Shown here: positions 16,774 through 25,638 of the stretch, in pieces | Layout of the letters: each line of letters opens with the position of its first letter | Numbering within the stretch: position 1 is the stretch's first letter | From: Bacillota bacterium | GTDB taxonomy: Bacteria; Bacillota; Bacilli; Desulfuribacillales; Desulfuribacillaceae | DNA length: 64,000 nt | Reading direction: 5' to 3' | Assembly: GCA_023388635.1 (NCBI GenBank) | Contig: JAEWFW010000061.1 | Location: forward strand, 1-64,000 | Program-made: the position numbers and the translations under genes | The notes under the pieces: generated by a model | The model's database searches: none | What the model saw: the letters and a program-made list of their open reading frames with translations, nothing else | What the model was told of the DNA's origin: nothing

Positions 16774-18066
16774 CTATTTCTTGATAAATCCTTGATAATG
16801 ACGCATGACAAGCTGATTTTCTATCTGTTTCATTGTATCAAGTGCTACCCCGATAATGATCAACAACGACGTACCGCCAAAATAAATTTGTAGTCCTGTG
16901 ATGGATCCAAACAATACCGGCAATACGGAGACCGCAGCGAGAAAGAATGCTCCGACCAATGTGATACGATTCATTACGCGAGTGATATACGTCGATGTCG
17001 CTTTTCCAGGACGGATTCCCGGAATAAAGCCACTGTTTTTCTTCATTTGTTCTGCCATATTCACTGGATTGATCTGTACGAATGTATAGAAGTACGTAAA
17101 TCCGACGATCAAAATCACGAATAAGAACAGATACAATCCGGCGCGCGGATCGAAATTTTTGATAAACCAGTTTGCTACCGGATTCCCTTGCCAGAAAGTC
17201 GCAACTGTTGACGGGAACATCATCAATGATGACGCGAAAATGACCGGTATAACTCCAGCCGCATTTACTTTTACCGGTATATGCGTTTTCTGTCCGCCAT
17301 ACATACGATTTCCTACAACGCGTTTCGCATACTGTACAGGAATTTTACGAACTCCCTGCTGAATGTAAATAACTCCGGCAATGATGACTACGATACCGAT
17401 CAAAATAGCGACCGCTTGTAATGCACCGATAAACAGCTCGGGTTTTGTCTTTTCATAAAACAGTTGCGCATACATTGTTGTAATTCCGCCAGGGATTGAT
17501 GAAACGATACCGGCAAAAATGATAATGGAAATACCATTGCCAATTCCGTGCTCGGTGATTTGTTCCCCCAACCACATCAGGAATGCTGTACCTGCTGTCA
17601 ATGTGACTGCAATGACCAAAAATGTCGTAAAGCTCGGATCTTGTACAAGTCCCGGATACATTCTGTTAAAGCCGACTGATAATCCAATTGCTTGAATCAA
17701 GCCAAGTACAACAGTTCCGTATCGCGTAATTTGTGCCAACTTTTTTCTTCCGCTGTCTCCTTCTTTTGCCCATTCAGCAAATTTCGGAATGACATCCATA
17801 GAAAGTAATTGTACTATGATCGATGCTGTAATATAGGGTGCGATACTCATAGCAAATACGGAAAAGTTTTGTAATGCTCCACCAGAAAATGTGTTTAATA
17901 CTCCTAGAATATTATTCGCATCTCCAGCGGCTTTCAAAACACTTGCGTCCACATTGGGAACAGGAATATGACCTCCCACTCTGTACACTAATAGCAACAA
18001 CAATGTGAATACAATCTTACGACGTAAATCGTCAATTTTCCAAATATTTCTAAATGCACCTGACAT
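16774..18066 (-). CDS. secY: Protein translocase subunit SecY
   Basis: 430 residues with ten membrane segments. Marker motifs are IPVPNVD near the N-terminus, the plug region GGALQNFSVFAMSI, the C5 loop GIRPGKAT that contacts SecA and ribosomes, and RHYQGFIKK at the end. It forms the Sec channel with SecE (43852-44061) and SecG. It is separated from rplO by a single base, within the spc operon. Confidence 0.97.
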   Translation of the reverse strand: MSGAFRNIWKIDDLRRKIVFTLLLLLVYRVGGHIPVPNVDASVLKAAGDANNILGVLNTFSGGALQNFSVFAMSIAPYITASIIVQLLSMDVIPKFAEWAKEGDSGRKKLAQITRYGTVVLGLIQAIGLSVGFNRMYPGLVQDPSFTTFLVIAVTLTAGTAFLMWLGEQITEHGIGNGISIIIFAGIVSSIPGGITTMYAQLFYEKTKPELFIGALQAVAILIGIVVIIAGVIYIQQGVRKIPVQYAKRVVGNRMYGGQKTHIPVKVNAAGVIPVIFASSLMMFPSTVATFWQGNPVANWFIKNFDPRAGLYLFLFVILIVGFTYFYTFVQINPVNMAEQMKKNSGFIPGIRPGKATSTYITRVMNRITLVGAFFLAAVSVLPVLFGSITGLQIYFGGTSLLIIIGVALDTMKQIENQLVMRHYQGFIKK

Positions 18067-18067
18067 G

Positions 18068-18508
18068 CTATATCACCTCAGTAGTCCCGCCGGCAGAGGC
18101 GATTTTTTCAGCAGCCGATTTTGAGAACGCGTTTGCTTTGACTACGAGTTTTACATCAATATCTCCGTTACCTAAAAATTTCACTCCATCGCGCAGATGT
18201 TTTACAACCTTTTGTTCTTTCAAGAACTCCGGTGTAATCACAGTACCCTCTGCAAAGCGATTTAGCACAGACACGTCAAGGGCGACAATATCTTTTCTTG
18301 TGTGGTTTGTGAAGCCGCGTTTTGGTAAACGACGTGCCAATGGTGTTTGACCACCTTCAAATCCTGGTCTAACTCCTCCACCTGAACGAGAATTTTGTCC
18401 TTTGTGTCCGCGAGATGATGTTTTTCCCATTCCGGATCCCATGCCTCGTCCAACACGTTTGCGTTTTTGACGTGATCCTGGTGCCGGTTGTAATTCATGC
18501 AATTTCAT
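18068..18508 (-). CDS. rplO: 50S ribosomal protein L15
   Basis: 146 residues. The N-terminal half is the extended basic region PGSRQKRKRVGRGMGSGMGK with RGHKGQNSRSGGGVRPGFEGGQ; the C-terminal globular domain ends SAAEKIASAGGTTEVI. L15 is a late 50S assembly protein. AAGGAGG precedes the ATG at normal spacing. Confidence 0.97.
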   Translation of the reverse strand: MKLHELQPAPGSRQKRKRVGRGMGSGMGKTSSRGHKGQNSRSGGGVRPGFEGGQTPLARRLPKRGFTNHTRKDIVALDVSVLNRFAEGTVITPEFLKEQKVVKHLRDGVKFLGNGDIDVKLVVKANAFSKSAAEKIASAGGTTEVI

Positions 18509-18534
18509 ACTCGCACCTCCTTATATGAAGGATA

Positions 18535-18723
18535 TTATCCTTTTATTTCTTTTACCTCAACTAAATGAGATACTTTGTTGATCATACCGCGGATTGCCGC
18601 GTTGTCTTCATGTTCCACTACTTGATGTAACTTACGAAGCCCTAACGTACGTACGGTAACTCTCTGACTTTCCGGTCTACCAATAACACTACGCTTAAGG
18701 GTAATTTGCAGCTTGTTCGCCAT
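18535..18723 (-). CDS. rpmD: 50S ribosomal protein L30
   Basis: 62 residues, the usual short bacterial L30. It has LQITLKRSVIGRPESQRVTV, GLRKLHQVVEHEDN and the terminal VSHLVEVKE. It lies between rpsE and rplO in the spc operon, 11 nt after rpsE. Confidence 0.96.
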   Translation of the reverse strand: MANKLQITLKRSVIGRPESQRVTVRTLGLRKLHQVVEHEDNAAIRGMINKVSHLVEVKEIKG

Positions 18724-18734
18724 TCTGCTACCTC

Positions 18735-19232
18735 CTATCCTAATAACTCCTCAACGGATTTTCCGCGTAGTCGAGCAACATCTTCTGCTTTTTTCAGACG
18801 CGATAAGCCTTCAATTGTAGCATGGACAATATTCAAAGCATTGCTGGATCCTAAAGATTTTGTCAGAATGTCTTTGATTCCCGCTGCTTCAATAACTGCA
18901 CGAGCAGGTCCACCGGCGATAACCCCGGTTCCTTCCGATGCCGGCTTCATGAATACTCTGCCTGCGCCGAATTCTCCTGTAACTTGATGAGGAATAGTAG
19001 TACCGACCATGTTGACTTTGATCAGATTCTTCTTGGCATCTTCAATCCCTTTTCGGATCGCTTCCGGAACTTCCTTCGCTTTACCAAGACCGACACCTAC
19101 ATGCCCGTTTCCATCTCCTACAACTACGAGTGCACTAAAACTAAAACGACGTCCACCTTTTACTACTTTCGCTACACGATTTATTTTTACTACTTTTTCT
19201 TGTAGTTCTAATTTGTTCGGGTCAATACGCAA
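18735..19232 (-). CDS. rpsE: 30S ribosomal protein S5
   Basis: 165 residues. The double-stranded RNA-binding-like domain is marked by VVKGGRRFSFSALVVVGDGNG, and the C-terminal domain by GPARAVIEAAGIKDILTKSLG. S5 contributes to decoding accuracy and to 30S assembly; the loop where spectinomycin-resistance changes occur (VVKGGRR) looks wild type. It follows rplR after 33 nt. Confidence 0.97.
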   Translation of the reverse strand: MRIDPNKLELQEKVVKINRVAKVVKGGRRFSFSALVVVGDGNGHVGVGLGKAKEVPEAIRKGIEDAKKNLIKVNMVGTTIPHQVTGEFGAGRVFMKPASEGTGVIAGGPARAVIEAAGIKDILTKSLGSSNALNIVHATIEGLSRLKKAEDVARLRGKSVEELLG

Positions 19233-19265
19233 AGATTTTCCCTCCTTACTATAGTATTTTCGCTA

Positions 19266-19628
19266 TTAAAATTCCAGCCCTGCTTCTCTTGCTGCATCTG
19301 CTAATGCTTTTACGCGTCCGTGATAGAGGAAACCTCCACGGTCGAACACTACGTTTGTGATCCCTTTGGCAATTGCTCTTTGCGCTATCAATTCGCCAAC
19401 CTTTTGTGCAGCCTCTATATTGCCACCGTTTTTCAATTCGCTTAATTCTTTATCTAGCGTAGATGCCGCTGCAATTGTCATTGCTTCCGTATCATTAATC
19501 AATTGCGCGTAGATGTGTTTTCCAGATCGGAACACATTTAAACGAGGGCGTGCTGCCGTACCATTGATCTTTTTGCGTATACTCAACTGTCTTCTATGGC
19601 GAGGTGATTTAGCCGCTTGTTTTACCAT
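19266..19628 (-). CDS. rplR: 50S ribosomal protein L18
   Basis: 120 residues from the ATG at 19628, which has AAGGAG 11 nt upstream; the GTG four codons earlier overlaps that site. It includes ARPRLNVFRSGKHIYAQLI and the C-terminal VVFDRGGFLYHGRVKALADA. L18 binds 5S rRNA with L5 (20864-21403). Confidence 0.96.
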   Translation of the reverse strand: MVKQAAKSPRHRRQLSIRKKINGTAARPRLNVFRSGKHIYAQLINDTEAMTIAAASTLDKELSELKNGGNIEAAQKVGELIAQRAIAKGITNVVFDRGGFLYHGRVKALADAAREAGLEF

Positions 19629-19646
19629 AGCGATACACACTCCTTT

Positions 19647-20186
19647 CTATTTTTTACTTGTCTTACCTTCCTTACGAAGAACCTTTTCGCCTTCATAACG
19701 AATACCTTTACCTTTATAAGGCTCTGGTTTACGTACTTCGCGAATGTTTGAAGCCAATGCTCCGACTCTTTCTTTATCGATTCCTCTGACAATAATTTTC
19801 GTATTGCTCGGAACTTCAATATCTAATCCTTCTTCCGCTACGATTTCTACCGGATGGGAGAAACCAATGCTCAGTACAAGTTTGTTGCCTTGCTTACTGG
19901 CACGGTATCCTACGCCGACCAATTCAAGATTTCTCTCGAATCCCTTCGTAACGCCTTCAACCATATTTGCGACAACAGTACGTGTCGTACCATGCAACGA
20001 ACGGTGTTCTTTGCGGTCAGACGGTCTTTCAATCGTAACGACATTGCCTTCTTGCTTAAGGATCATATCACTATGAATCATTTTTGTGAGCGAACCTTTT
20101 GGTCCTTTCACTGTGATCGTACCCTCACCTTTTATAATTTCAACTCCACTGGGAAGTTCAATTGGTTTTTTGCCTATACGGGACAT
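19647..20186 (-). CDS. rplF: 50S ribosomal protein L6
   Basis: 179 residues with SRIGKKPIELPSGVEI at the start, the VGVGYRASKQGNKL loop and the C-terminal signature GKGIRYEGEKV. L6 lies near the factor-binding centre and the sarcin-ricin loop. It is in its standard place between rpsH and rplR. Confidence 0.97.
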   Translation of the reverse strand: MSRIGKKPIELPSGVEIIKGEGTITVKGPKGSLTKMIHSDMILKQEGNVVTIERPSDRKEHRSLHGTTRTVVANMVEGVTKGFERNLELVGVGYRASKQGNKLVLSIGFSHPVEIVAEEGLDIEVPSNTKIIVRGIDKERVGALASNIREVRKPEPYKGKGIRYEGEKVLRKEGKTSKK

Positions 20187-20210
20187 TCTTGCACCTCCAT
20201 TCCAGCTGTA

Positions 20211-20609
20211 TTACCAAACGTAGCAGAGTACTTCTCCGCCCACTTTGAGTTTTCTTGCTTCTTTATCAGTAATTAATCCTTGCGATGTTGAAATAATCGC
20301 GATACCAAGTCCGCCTAACACTTTTGGTATTTCATCTTTCCCTGTGTATACGCGCAATCCTGGTTTGCTGATTCTTTTTAAACCAGTGATAACTTTCTCT
20401 TCATTCGGACCGTATTTAAGGAATACACGAATGATTCCTTGCTTTCCGTCTTCAATGAATTCATAGTCCCTGATAAATCCTTCTTCTTTTAGTATTTCTG
20501 CAATTCCCTTTTTAATATTTGAACCGGGAATTTCTACTGTTTTATGAGCAACTGTGTTCGCATTACGAATGCGTGTCAGCATGTCTGCAATCGGATCTGT
20601 CATTGTCAT
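20211..20609 (-). CDS. rpsH: 30S ribosomal protein S8
   Basis: 132 residues. It starts MTMTDPIADMLTRIRNANTV and ends with the conserved ISTSQGLITDKEARK...GGEVLCYVW. S8 binds the central domain of 16S rRNA. GGAGG lies 9 nt before the first ATG (20609), so I keep that start rather than the second methionine. Confidence 0.97.
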   Translation of the reverse strand: MTMTDPIADMLTRIRNANTVAHKTVEIPGSNIKKGIAEILKEEGFIRDYEFIEDGKQGIIRVFLKYGPNEEKVITGLKRISKPGLRVYTGKDEIPKVLGGLGIAIISTSQGLITDKEARKLKVGGEVLCYVW

Positions 20610-20639
20610 GTGTTTTAACCTCCTTCCTTAGCCCCAAAA

Positions 20640-20825
20640 TTACCAACTAGCTTTTTTGACTCCAGGGATTTGCCCTTTGTAAGCAAGTTCTCGGAAACAA
20701 ATACGGCACAGTTTAAATTTGCGTAAAACCGCATGAGGCCTACCGCATTTTTGGCAGCGTGTATATTCACGTACTTTATATTTCTGTGGACGATTTGATT
20801 TCACAATCATTGACTTCTTTGCCAC
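20640..20825 (-). CDS. rpsN: 30S ribosomal protein S14, zinc-binding type Z
   Basis: 61 residues: AKKSMIVKSNRPQKYKVREY, then CQKCGRPHAVLRKFKLCRIC, giving the CxxC...CxxC zinc finger of the short C+ form. In Bacilli this form is the spc-operon copy; a zinc-independent paralogue, if present, lies outside the window. Confidence 0.97.
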   Translation of the reverse strand: MAKKSMIVKSNRPQKYKVREYTRCQKCGRPHAVLRKFKLCRICFRELAYKGQIPGVKKASW

Positions 20826-20863
20826 TTCGTAATCCCTCCTTATAGGTTTGGTGGATAGTTGGA

Positions 20864-21403
20864 TTACTTCGCAAATGGCATACCCATAAGACTTAGTAAT
20901 TCTCTACCCTCTTCATCGGTATTAGCTGTCGTAACGACTACGATATCCATGCCACGAACTTTATCGACTTTATCATATTCGATTTCTGGGAAAATCAATT
21001 GGTCTTTGATTCCCATAGTGTAGTTACCTCTGCCGTCAAATCCTTTTTTGGAAACTCCACGGAAGTCTCTGACGCGCGGCAATGATACACTGAATAATTT
21101 GTCTAAAAATTCATACATACGCTGTCCGCGCAAAGTCACTTTGCATCCGATCGGCATACCTTCACGAATTTTGAAACCAGCGATTGAATTTTTGGCTTTT
21201 GTTATAACAGGCTTCTGTCCTGAAATCAGTGCCATTTCTTGAACGGCGCTGTCGAGAATTTTCGGATTTTGTACCGCTTCTCCAAGTCCCATGTTTAATA
21301 CGACTTTCACCAGACGAGGTGCTTGCATAACGCTATTGTATTGAAATTTTTCCATCATTGCCGGAACAACTTCATTTTGATATTTTTCTTTTAATCTTAC
21401 CAT
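20864..21403 (-). CDS. rplE: 50S ribosomal protein L5
   Basis: 179 residues with MVRLKEKYQNEVVPAMMEKF at the start, VVLNMGLGEAVQNPK, the conserved GQKPVITKAKNSIAGFKIRE and GMDIVVVTTA. L5 carries the 5S rRNA into the 50S subunit and contacts S13 across the subunit bridge. It follows rplX after 31 nt. Confidence 0.97.
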   Translation of the reverse strand: MVRLKEKYQNEVVPAMMEKFQYNSVMQAPRLVKVVLNMGLGEAVQNPKILDSAVQEMALISGQKPVITKAKNSIAGFKIREGMPIGCKVTLRGQRMYEFLDKLFSVSLPRVRDFRGVSKKGFDGRGNYTMGIKDQLIFPEIEYDKVDKVRGMDIVVVTTANTDEEGRELLSLMGMPFAK

Positions 21404-21434
21404 CGATGATTACCTCCTTTCACAAAAAGAGTCC

Positions 21435-21764
21435 TTACTTGTCGATTACTTCACCGGATTTTTTCGCGACTCTCACTTTTTCCCCGTTGCTTTGAATTTT
21501 TTTGCCAACACGTGTCGCTGCCCCAGTTTTAGGGTCGACGATCATTACGTTTGACACATGAATTGGAGCTTCTTGTGTCAAAATTCCGCCTTGCGGATTA
21601 CGCTGTGAAGGGCGTGAATGTTTTTTTATCAAATTGACGCCTTCGACAAGCACTTTTGAGTCAGATGGGAACGATGCTAATACTCTGCCCTTTTTCCCTT
21701 TATCTTTACCAGTGATAACTACGACTTCATCACCTTTTTTTACATGCATTTTATTTGCAGCCAT
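21435..21764 (-). CDS. rplX: 50S ribosomal protein L24
   Basis: 109 residues from the ATG at 21764, which has AGGAGGTG upstream. The KOW motif is visible in KKGDEVVVITGKDKGKKGRV, and SNVMIVDPKTG is typical. L24 starts 50S assembly at the 5' end of 23S rRNA. The longer frame from 21788 adds eight residues that include the ribosome-binding site and is rejected. Confidence 0.96.
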   Translation of the reverse strand: MAANKMHVKKGDEVVVITGKDKGKKGRVLASFPSDSKVLVEGVNLIKKHSRPSQRNPQGGILTQEAPIHVSNVMIVDPKTGAATRVGKKIQSNGEKVRVAKKSGEVIDK

Positions 21765-21788
21765 TGTTGCACCTCCTACCTTGCTCAA

Positions 21789-22157
21789 TTATAGAACCTC
21801 AGGAGCCAGTGAAATGATACGCATAAAGTTATTATCTCTCAACTCACGAGCAACAGGTCCAAATATACGAGTACCTCTTGGGTTTTTTGCATCATTGATA
21901 ATTACTGCAGCATTTTCGTCAAAACGGATGTAGGAACCGTCATTACGACGAACTCCACGGCGCGTACGAACGACAACCGCTTTAATTACATCACCTTTTT
22001 TGACAACGCCTCCTGGTGTTGCTTGTTTCACAGAGCAGACGATAACGTCGCCTATATTAGCGAACTTGCGCTTTGTTCCACCGAGAACCTTAATGCACAT
22101 AAGTTCTTTTGCACCTGAATTATCTGCTACACGCAATCTTGTTTGTGCTTGAATCAT
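21789..22157 (-). CDS. rplN: 50S ribosomal protein L14
   Basis: 122 residues, starting MIQAQTRLRVADNSGAKELM and including VVVRTRRGVRRNDGSYIRFD and the terminal RIISLAPEVL. L14 is at the subunit interface and is the contact for the silencing factor RsfS. It is one of the most conserved ribosomal proteins and shows nothing unusual here. Confidence 0.97.
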   Translation of the reverse strand: MIQAQTRLRVADNSGAKELMCIKVLGGTKRKFANIGDVIVCSVKQATPGGVVKKGDVIKAVVVRTRRGVRRNDGSYIRFDENAAVIINDAKNPRGTRIFGPVARELRDNNFMRIISLAPEVL

Positions 22158-22190
22158 TGATTGTTCCCTCCCTTCGGAATCAGGAAAATA

Positions 22191-22457
22191 TTAAATAATT
22201 ACTGCTTTCTCTACGACTTCCACAAGTCTCCAACGCTTATCTTTTGAAAGTGGACGTGTCTCCATAATCTTCACACGGTCTCCCACTTTTGCGATATTGT
22301 TTTCATCATGTGCTTTAAATTTCTTTGTTCTCTTAATACGCTTTTTGTAAAGCGGATGATTTTCATATGTTTCAACAGCTACAACGATGGTTTTCTCCAT
22401 TTTGTCGCTGACGACTTTACCGATACGCACTTTACGTTGGTTGCGCTCTTCTGTCAT
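22191..22457 (-). CDS. rpsQ: 30S ribosomal protein S17
   Basis: 88 residues. The OB fold is marked by RKVRIGKVVSDKMEKTIVVA and GDRVKIMETRPLSKDKRWRL. S17 binds helix 11 of 16S rRNA early in assembly. It follows rpmC after 32 nt. Confidence 0.97.
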   Translation of the reverse strand: MTEERNQRKVRIGKVVSDKMEKTIVVAVETYENHPLYKKRIKRTKKFKAHDENNIAKVGDRVKIMETRPLSKDKRWRLVEVVEKAVII

Positions 22458-22489
22458 ATTGTTGTTGCCTCCTTTCGTTTACTGTGAGA

Positions 22490-22690
22490 TTAGGCGTTAA
22501 TTCCCAATTCTCTTTCTCTTAAAATCGTTTTCGCACGAGCAATATTCTTGCGTACTTCACGAATGCGCATAGGATTGTCTAATTGCCCTGTTGCGATTTG
22601 AAAACGAAGGTTGAACAATTCTTCTTTAAAGGAATTGATTTTTTGCTCTATTTCAGCAGTGGTCATATTGCGAAAGTCATTACCTTTCAT
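22490..22690 (-). CDS. rpmC: 50S ribosomal protein L29
   Basis: 66 residues forming two long helices, with LRFQIATGQLDNPMRIREVR in the middle. L29 lies by the tunnel exit beside L23, near the trigger factor and SRP docking site. Its start overlaps the end of rplP by 11 nt, suggesting coupled translation. Confidence 0.96.
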   Translation of the reverse strand: MKGNDFRNMTTAEIEQKINSFKEELFNLRFQIATGQLDNPMRIREVRKNIARAKTILRERELGINA

Positions 22691-23114
22691 TTACGTCACC
22701 ACCCATTTCATCACGTTTTACAAACTTGCTCTTGATCGGCAATTTGTGAGCCGCCAGACGAAGTGCTTCTCTTGCGATTTCTTCTGATACTCCTGCCAAT
22801 TCGAACATAATTTTCCCTGGTTTTACAACTGCTACCCAATGCTCAGGTGACCCTTTACCGCTACCCATACGAGTTTCAGCAGGTTTCTGAGTGACTGGCT
22901 TAGAAGGGAATATCTTGATCCAAACTTTACCGCCACGACGGATGTAACGTGTCATTGCAATACGGGCAGCTTCGATTTGTCTGTTAGTGATCCAAGCCGG
23001 CTCTAACGCCTGTAAGCCGAATTCACCAAAAGCCACTTCTTTTCCACCTTTTGCTTCACCTTTCATACGTCCGCGATGCTCTCTACGATATTTCACACGT
23101 TTTGGTAATAACAT
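22680..23114 (-). CDS. rplP: 50S ribosomal protein L16
   Basis: 144 residues, MLLPKRVKYRREHRGRMKGE at the start and MGSGKGSPEHWVAVVKPGKI in the middle. L16 organises the A-site tRNA region and is added late in 50S assembly. It is 2 nt after rpsC and overlaps rpmC. Confidence 0.97.
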   Translation of the reverse strand: MLLPKRVKYRREHRGRMKGEAKGGKEVAFGEFGLQALEPAWITNRQIEAARIAMTRYIRRGGKVWIKIFPSKPVTQKPAETRMGSGKGSPEHWVAVVKPGKIMFELAGVSEEIAREALRLAAHKLPIKSKFVKRDEMGGDVNER

Positions 23115-23116
23115 GT

Positions 23117-23776
23117 CTATTTTCCTCCTTCCGAACTCTTGCGGTTCTTAGTAGGAAGTACTTCGCCACGATAGATCCAAACTTTTACACCCAATTTCCC
23201 GAAAGTTGTATCGGCTTCTGCTGTTGCGTAGTCGATATCAGCACGCAATGTATGCAAAGGCACTGTTCCTTCACTGTAACTCTCGCTGCGAGCAATATCC
23301 GCTCCACCTAAACGACCTGATACCATGGTGCGAATTCCTTTTGCTCCAGAACGCATTGTGCGTTGAATCGCCTGTTTCATAGCGCGACGGAAAGATACAC
23401 GACGCTCCAATTGCTGTGCAATTGATTCTGCTACTAGGAATGCATCCAATTCCGGTGTTTTGATTTCATTGATATTGATGTGTACTTTTTTGTTTGTCAT
23501 TTTGACTAATTCAAGACGAAGATTTTCTACTTCCGTACCGCCTTTACCGATTACCATACCTGGTTTCGCTGTGTACACTGTGACGTTTACACGATTTGCA
23601 GCTCTTTCAATCTCAATTTTAGAAGTCGATGCTTCTTTTAATTTTTCGCTGACAAATTTGCGAATCTTTATATCTTCATGCAGTAAATCTGCGAAATCTT
23701 TACCAGCATACCATTTTGATTCCCAATCTTTAATAATACCTACGCGTAATCCTATTGGACTTACCTTTTGACCCAC
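23117..23776 (-). CDS. rpsC: 30S ribosomal protein S3
   Basis: 219 residues with the N-terminal GQKVSPIGLRVGIIKDWESK, the KH domain GKGGTEVENLR and the C-terminal SGRLGGADIARSE...GVKVWIYRGEV. S3 lines the mRNA entry channel and has unwinding activity with S4 and S5. It follows rplV after 3 nt. Confidence 0.97.
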   Translation of the reverse strand: MGQKVSPIGLRVGIIKDWESKWYAGKDFADLLHEDIKIRKFVSEKLKEASTSKIEIERAANRVNVTVYTAKPGMVIGKGGTEVENLRLELVKMTNKKVHININEIKTPELDAFLVAESIAQQLERRVSFRRAMKQAIQRTMRSGAKGIRTMVSGRLGGADIARSESYSEGTVPLHTLRADIDYATAEADTTFGKLGVKVWIYRGEVLPTKNRKSSEGGK

Positions 23777-23779
23777 TCA

Positions 23780-24121
23780 TTATCCCTCCTTCTTTTCAGA
23801 TACTTTCACTAAAATGTGACTCGTACGTTTGTTAATACGGCTCGCTCTACCTTGAGCACGTGGACGGAAACGCTTTAATGTCGGTCCTTCGTCAATGCGA
23901 ATTTCACTGACATATAAATCATCTACATTCAGGTTGTTATTATGCTCAGCATTTGCGATCGCTGATTTCACAACTTTCTCCACTGCTTCTGTGGAACTCT
24001 TTGGTGTAAGGCGAAGGATGGCAATCGCTTCCCCAACACTTTTCCCACGAATCAAATCTGCGACAAGGCGAATTTTACGAGGAGCAATGCGTACATATTT
24101 AGCGGTTGCTTTTACTTCCAT
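23780..24121 (-). CDS. rplV: 50S ribosomal protein L22
   Basis: 113 residues. It begins VKATAKYVRIAPRKIRLVAD and has the long tunnel loop GPTLKRFRPRAQGRASRI. That loop is where macrolide-resistance insertions or deletions occur in other bacteria; its length and sequence here look normal. Confidence 0.97.
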   Translation of the reverse strand: MEVKATAKYVRIAPRKIRLVADLIRGKSVGEAIAILRLTPKSSTEAVEKVVKSAIANAEHNNNLNVDDLYVSEIRIDEGPTLKRFRPRAQGRASRINKRTSHILVKVSEKKEG

Positions 24122-24147
24122 GGGAATACCTCCTCTCTAAATCAAGT

Positions 24148-24426
24148 TTAGCGCTTAGATTTTTTCTCGTCCCCTGCATGACCTCTATATGTGCGAGTCG
24201 GTGCAAATTCTCCGAGTTTATGACCAACCATATCTTCACTCACATAGACCGGTACGTGTTTACGTCCGTCATATACGGCGATTGTATGCCCTATGAAGTC
24301 AGGGAATATTGTCGATCTACGTGACCATGTTTTAATGACTTTCTTCTCGTTCTTTTCATTTAGTGCGACGACTTTTTTCATCAAATGGTCGTCAGCAAAT
24401 GGACCTTTTTTCAAACTGCGTCCCAT
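24148..24426 (-). CDS. rpsS: 30S ribosomal protein S19
   Basis: 92 residues from the ATG at 24426 with AAGGAGG upstream: GRSLKKGPFADDHLMKKV, then STIFPDFIGHTIAVYDGRKH and GHKLGEFAPTRT. S19 sits in the 30S head and contacts S13. The longer frame to 24489 runs back to the rplB stop and is not the true start. Confidence 0.97.
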   Translation of the reverse strand: MGRSLKKGPFADDHLMKKVVALNEKNEKKVIKTWSRRSTIFPDFIGHTIAVYDGRKHVPVYVSEDMVGHKLGEFAPTRTYRGHAGDEKKSKR

Positions 24427-24488
24427 AACAATGTCCTCCTTTCGTGATAAGCAGACGGTCCGTTCGATGCGGACCGCTTTCCTGTCCA

Positions 24489-25319
24489 CTATTTCTTACG
24501 TCTGCGTACAATATATTGATCAGAATGCTTACCTTTCTTTCTCGTCTTAAGACCAAGAGCTGGTTTACCCCAAGGTGTAACCGGTGCTTTACGTCCAATT
24601 GGAGATTTTCCTTCTCCACCACCGTGTGGGTGGTCAACCGGATTCATAACAACCCCGCGAACTGTCGGTCTTTTACCCAACCAGCGCGAACGACCTGCTT
24701 TACCGACTTTGATAAGCTCATGATCGATATTTCCTACTTGACCAATCGAAGCTCTGCATTTCCCCAAAATCATTCTCATTTCACCAGAACCAAGACGTAC
24801 TGTGACGTATTCGCCCTCTTTCGCCAACAATTGAGCAGAAGCTCCTGCTGAACGAGCAAGTTGTCCGCCTTTTCCAGGTCTTAATTCGATATTATGGATA
24901 ATTGTACCCACTGGGATATTTTTCAATTCCAGAGCATTTCCTACTTTAATGTCAGAACCTAATCCAGAAGTTATAACGTCTCCTACTTTCAATCCTTTAG
25001 GAGCCAAGATATAACGTTTTTCCCCGTCAGCGTAGTTGATCAATGCGATGTTTGCTGTGCGGTTTGGATCATATTCAACAGTGGCAACCTTGCCTGGTAT
25101 TCCGTCTTTTGTACGTTTGAAGTCGATGATACGGTATTTGCGCTTGTGTCCACCGCCTTGGTGACGCACTGTCAATTTACCTTGGTTATTACGTCCGCCT
25201 TTTTTCGTTAAAGGAGCTAAAAGCGATTTCTCCGGTTGATCTGTTGTGATTTCTGAGAAATCGGATACTGACATCCCTCTACGTCCAGGTGACGTCGGTT
25301 TGTATTTTTTGATACCCAT
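24489..25319 (-). CDS. rplB: 50S ribosomal protein L2
   Basis: 276 residues. It has GIKKYKPTSPGRRGMSVSDF, the RNA-binding body, and the C-terminal VVMNPVDHPHGGGEGKSP loop containing the conserved histidine implicated in peptidyl-transfer support. L2 is a primary 23S binder needed for subunit joining. It follows rplW after 28 nt. Confidence 0.98.
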   Translation of the reverse strand: MGIKKYKPTSPGRRGMSVSDFSEITTDQPEKSLLAPLTKKGGRNNQGKLTVRHQGGGHKRKYRIIDFKRTKDGIPGKVATVEYDPNRTANIALINYADGEKRYILAPKGLKVGDVITSGLGSDIKVGNALELKNIPVGTIIHNIELRPGKGGQLARSAGASAQLLAKEGEYVTVRLGSGEMRMILGKCRASIGQVGNIDHELIKVGKAGRSRWLGKRPTVRGVVMNPVDHPHGGGEGKSPIGRKAPVTPWGKPALGLKTRKKGKHSDQYIVRRRKK

Positions 25320-25347
25320 GTGTTTTCCCTCCTTTATAAATCAATTC

Positions 25348-25638
25348 CTATACGCCTTCAAAAAATTCGATGCTCTTAGAATCTTCACTCAATGTAACAA
25401 TCGCCTTTTTCCAAGCATTTGTATACCCCGAGTATCTTCCGTAGCGTTTTGGTTTGCCTTTAACGTTTAATGTATTTACATTTTCAACTTTGACGTCGAA
25501 AATCACTTCAATTGCTTGCTTAATTTCTGTTTTGTTGGCTTTTTTGTCAACTTCGAATGTATATTTGTTTAACTCCATCATTTCACTTGATTGCTCAGTA
25601 ATGATCGGTCTTTTGATGATATCGCGTGGATTTTTCAT
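25348..25638 (-). CDS. rplW: 50S ribosomal protein L23
   Basis: 96 residues with the N-terminal RDIIKRPIITEQSSEMME, the KKANKTEIKQAIE helix, and KPKRYGRYSGYTNAWKKA. L23 is the docking site for trigger factor and SRP at the tunnel exit. Its ATG shares one base with the rplD stop. Confidence 0.97.
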   Translation of the reverse strand: MKNPRDIIKRPIITEQSSEMMELNKYTFEVDKKANKTEIKQAIEVIFDVKVENVNTLNVKGKPKRYGRYSGYTNAWKKAIVTLSEDSKSIEFFEGV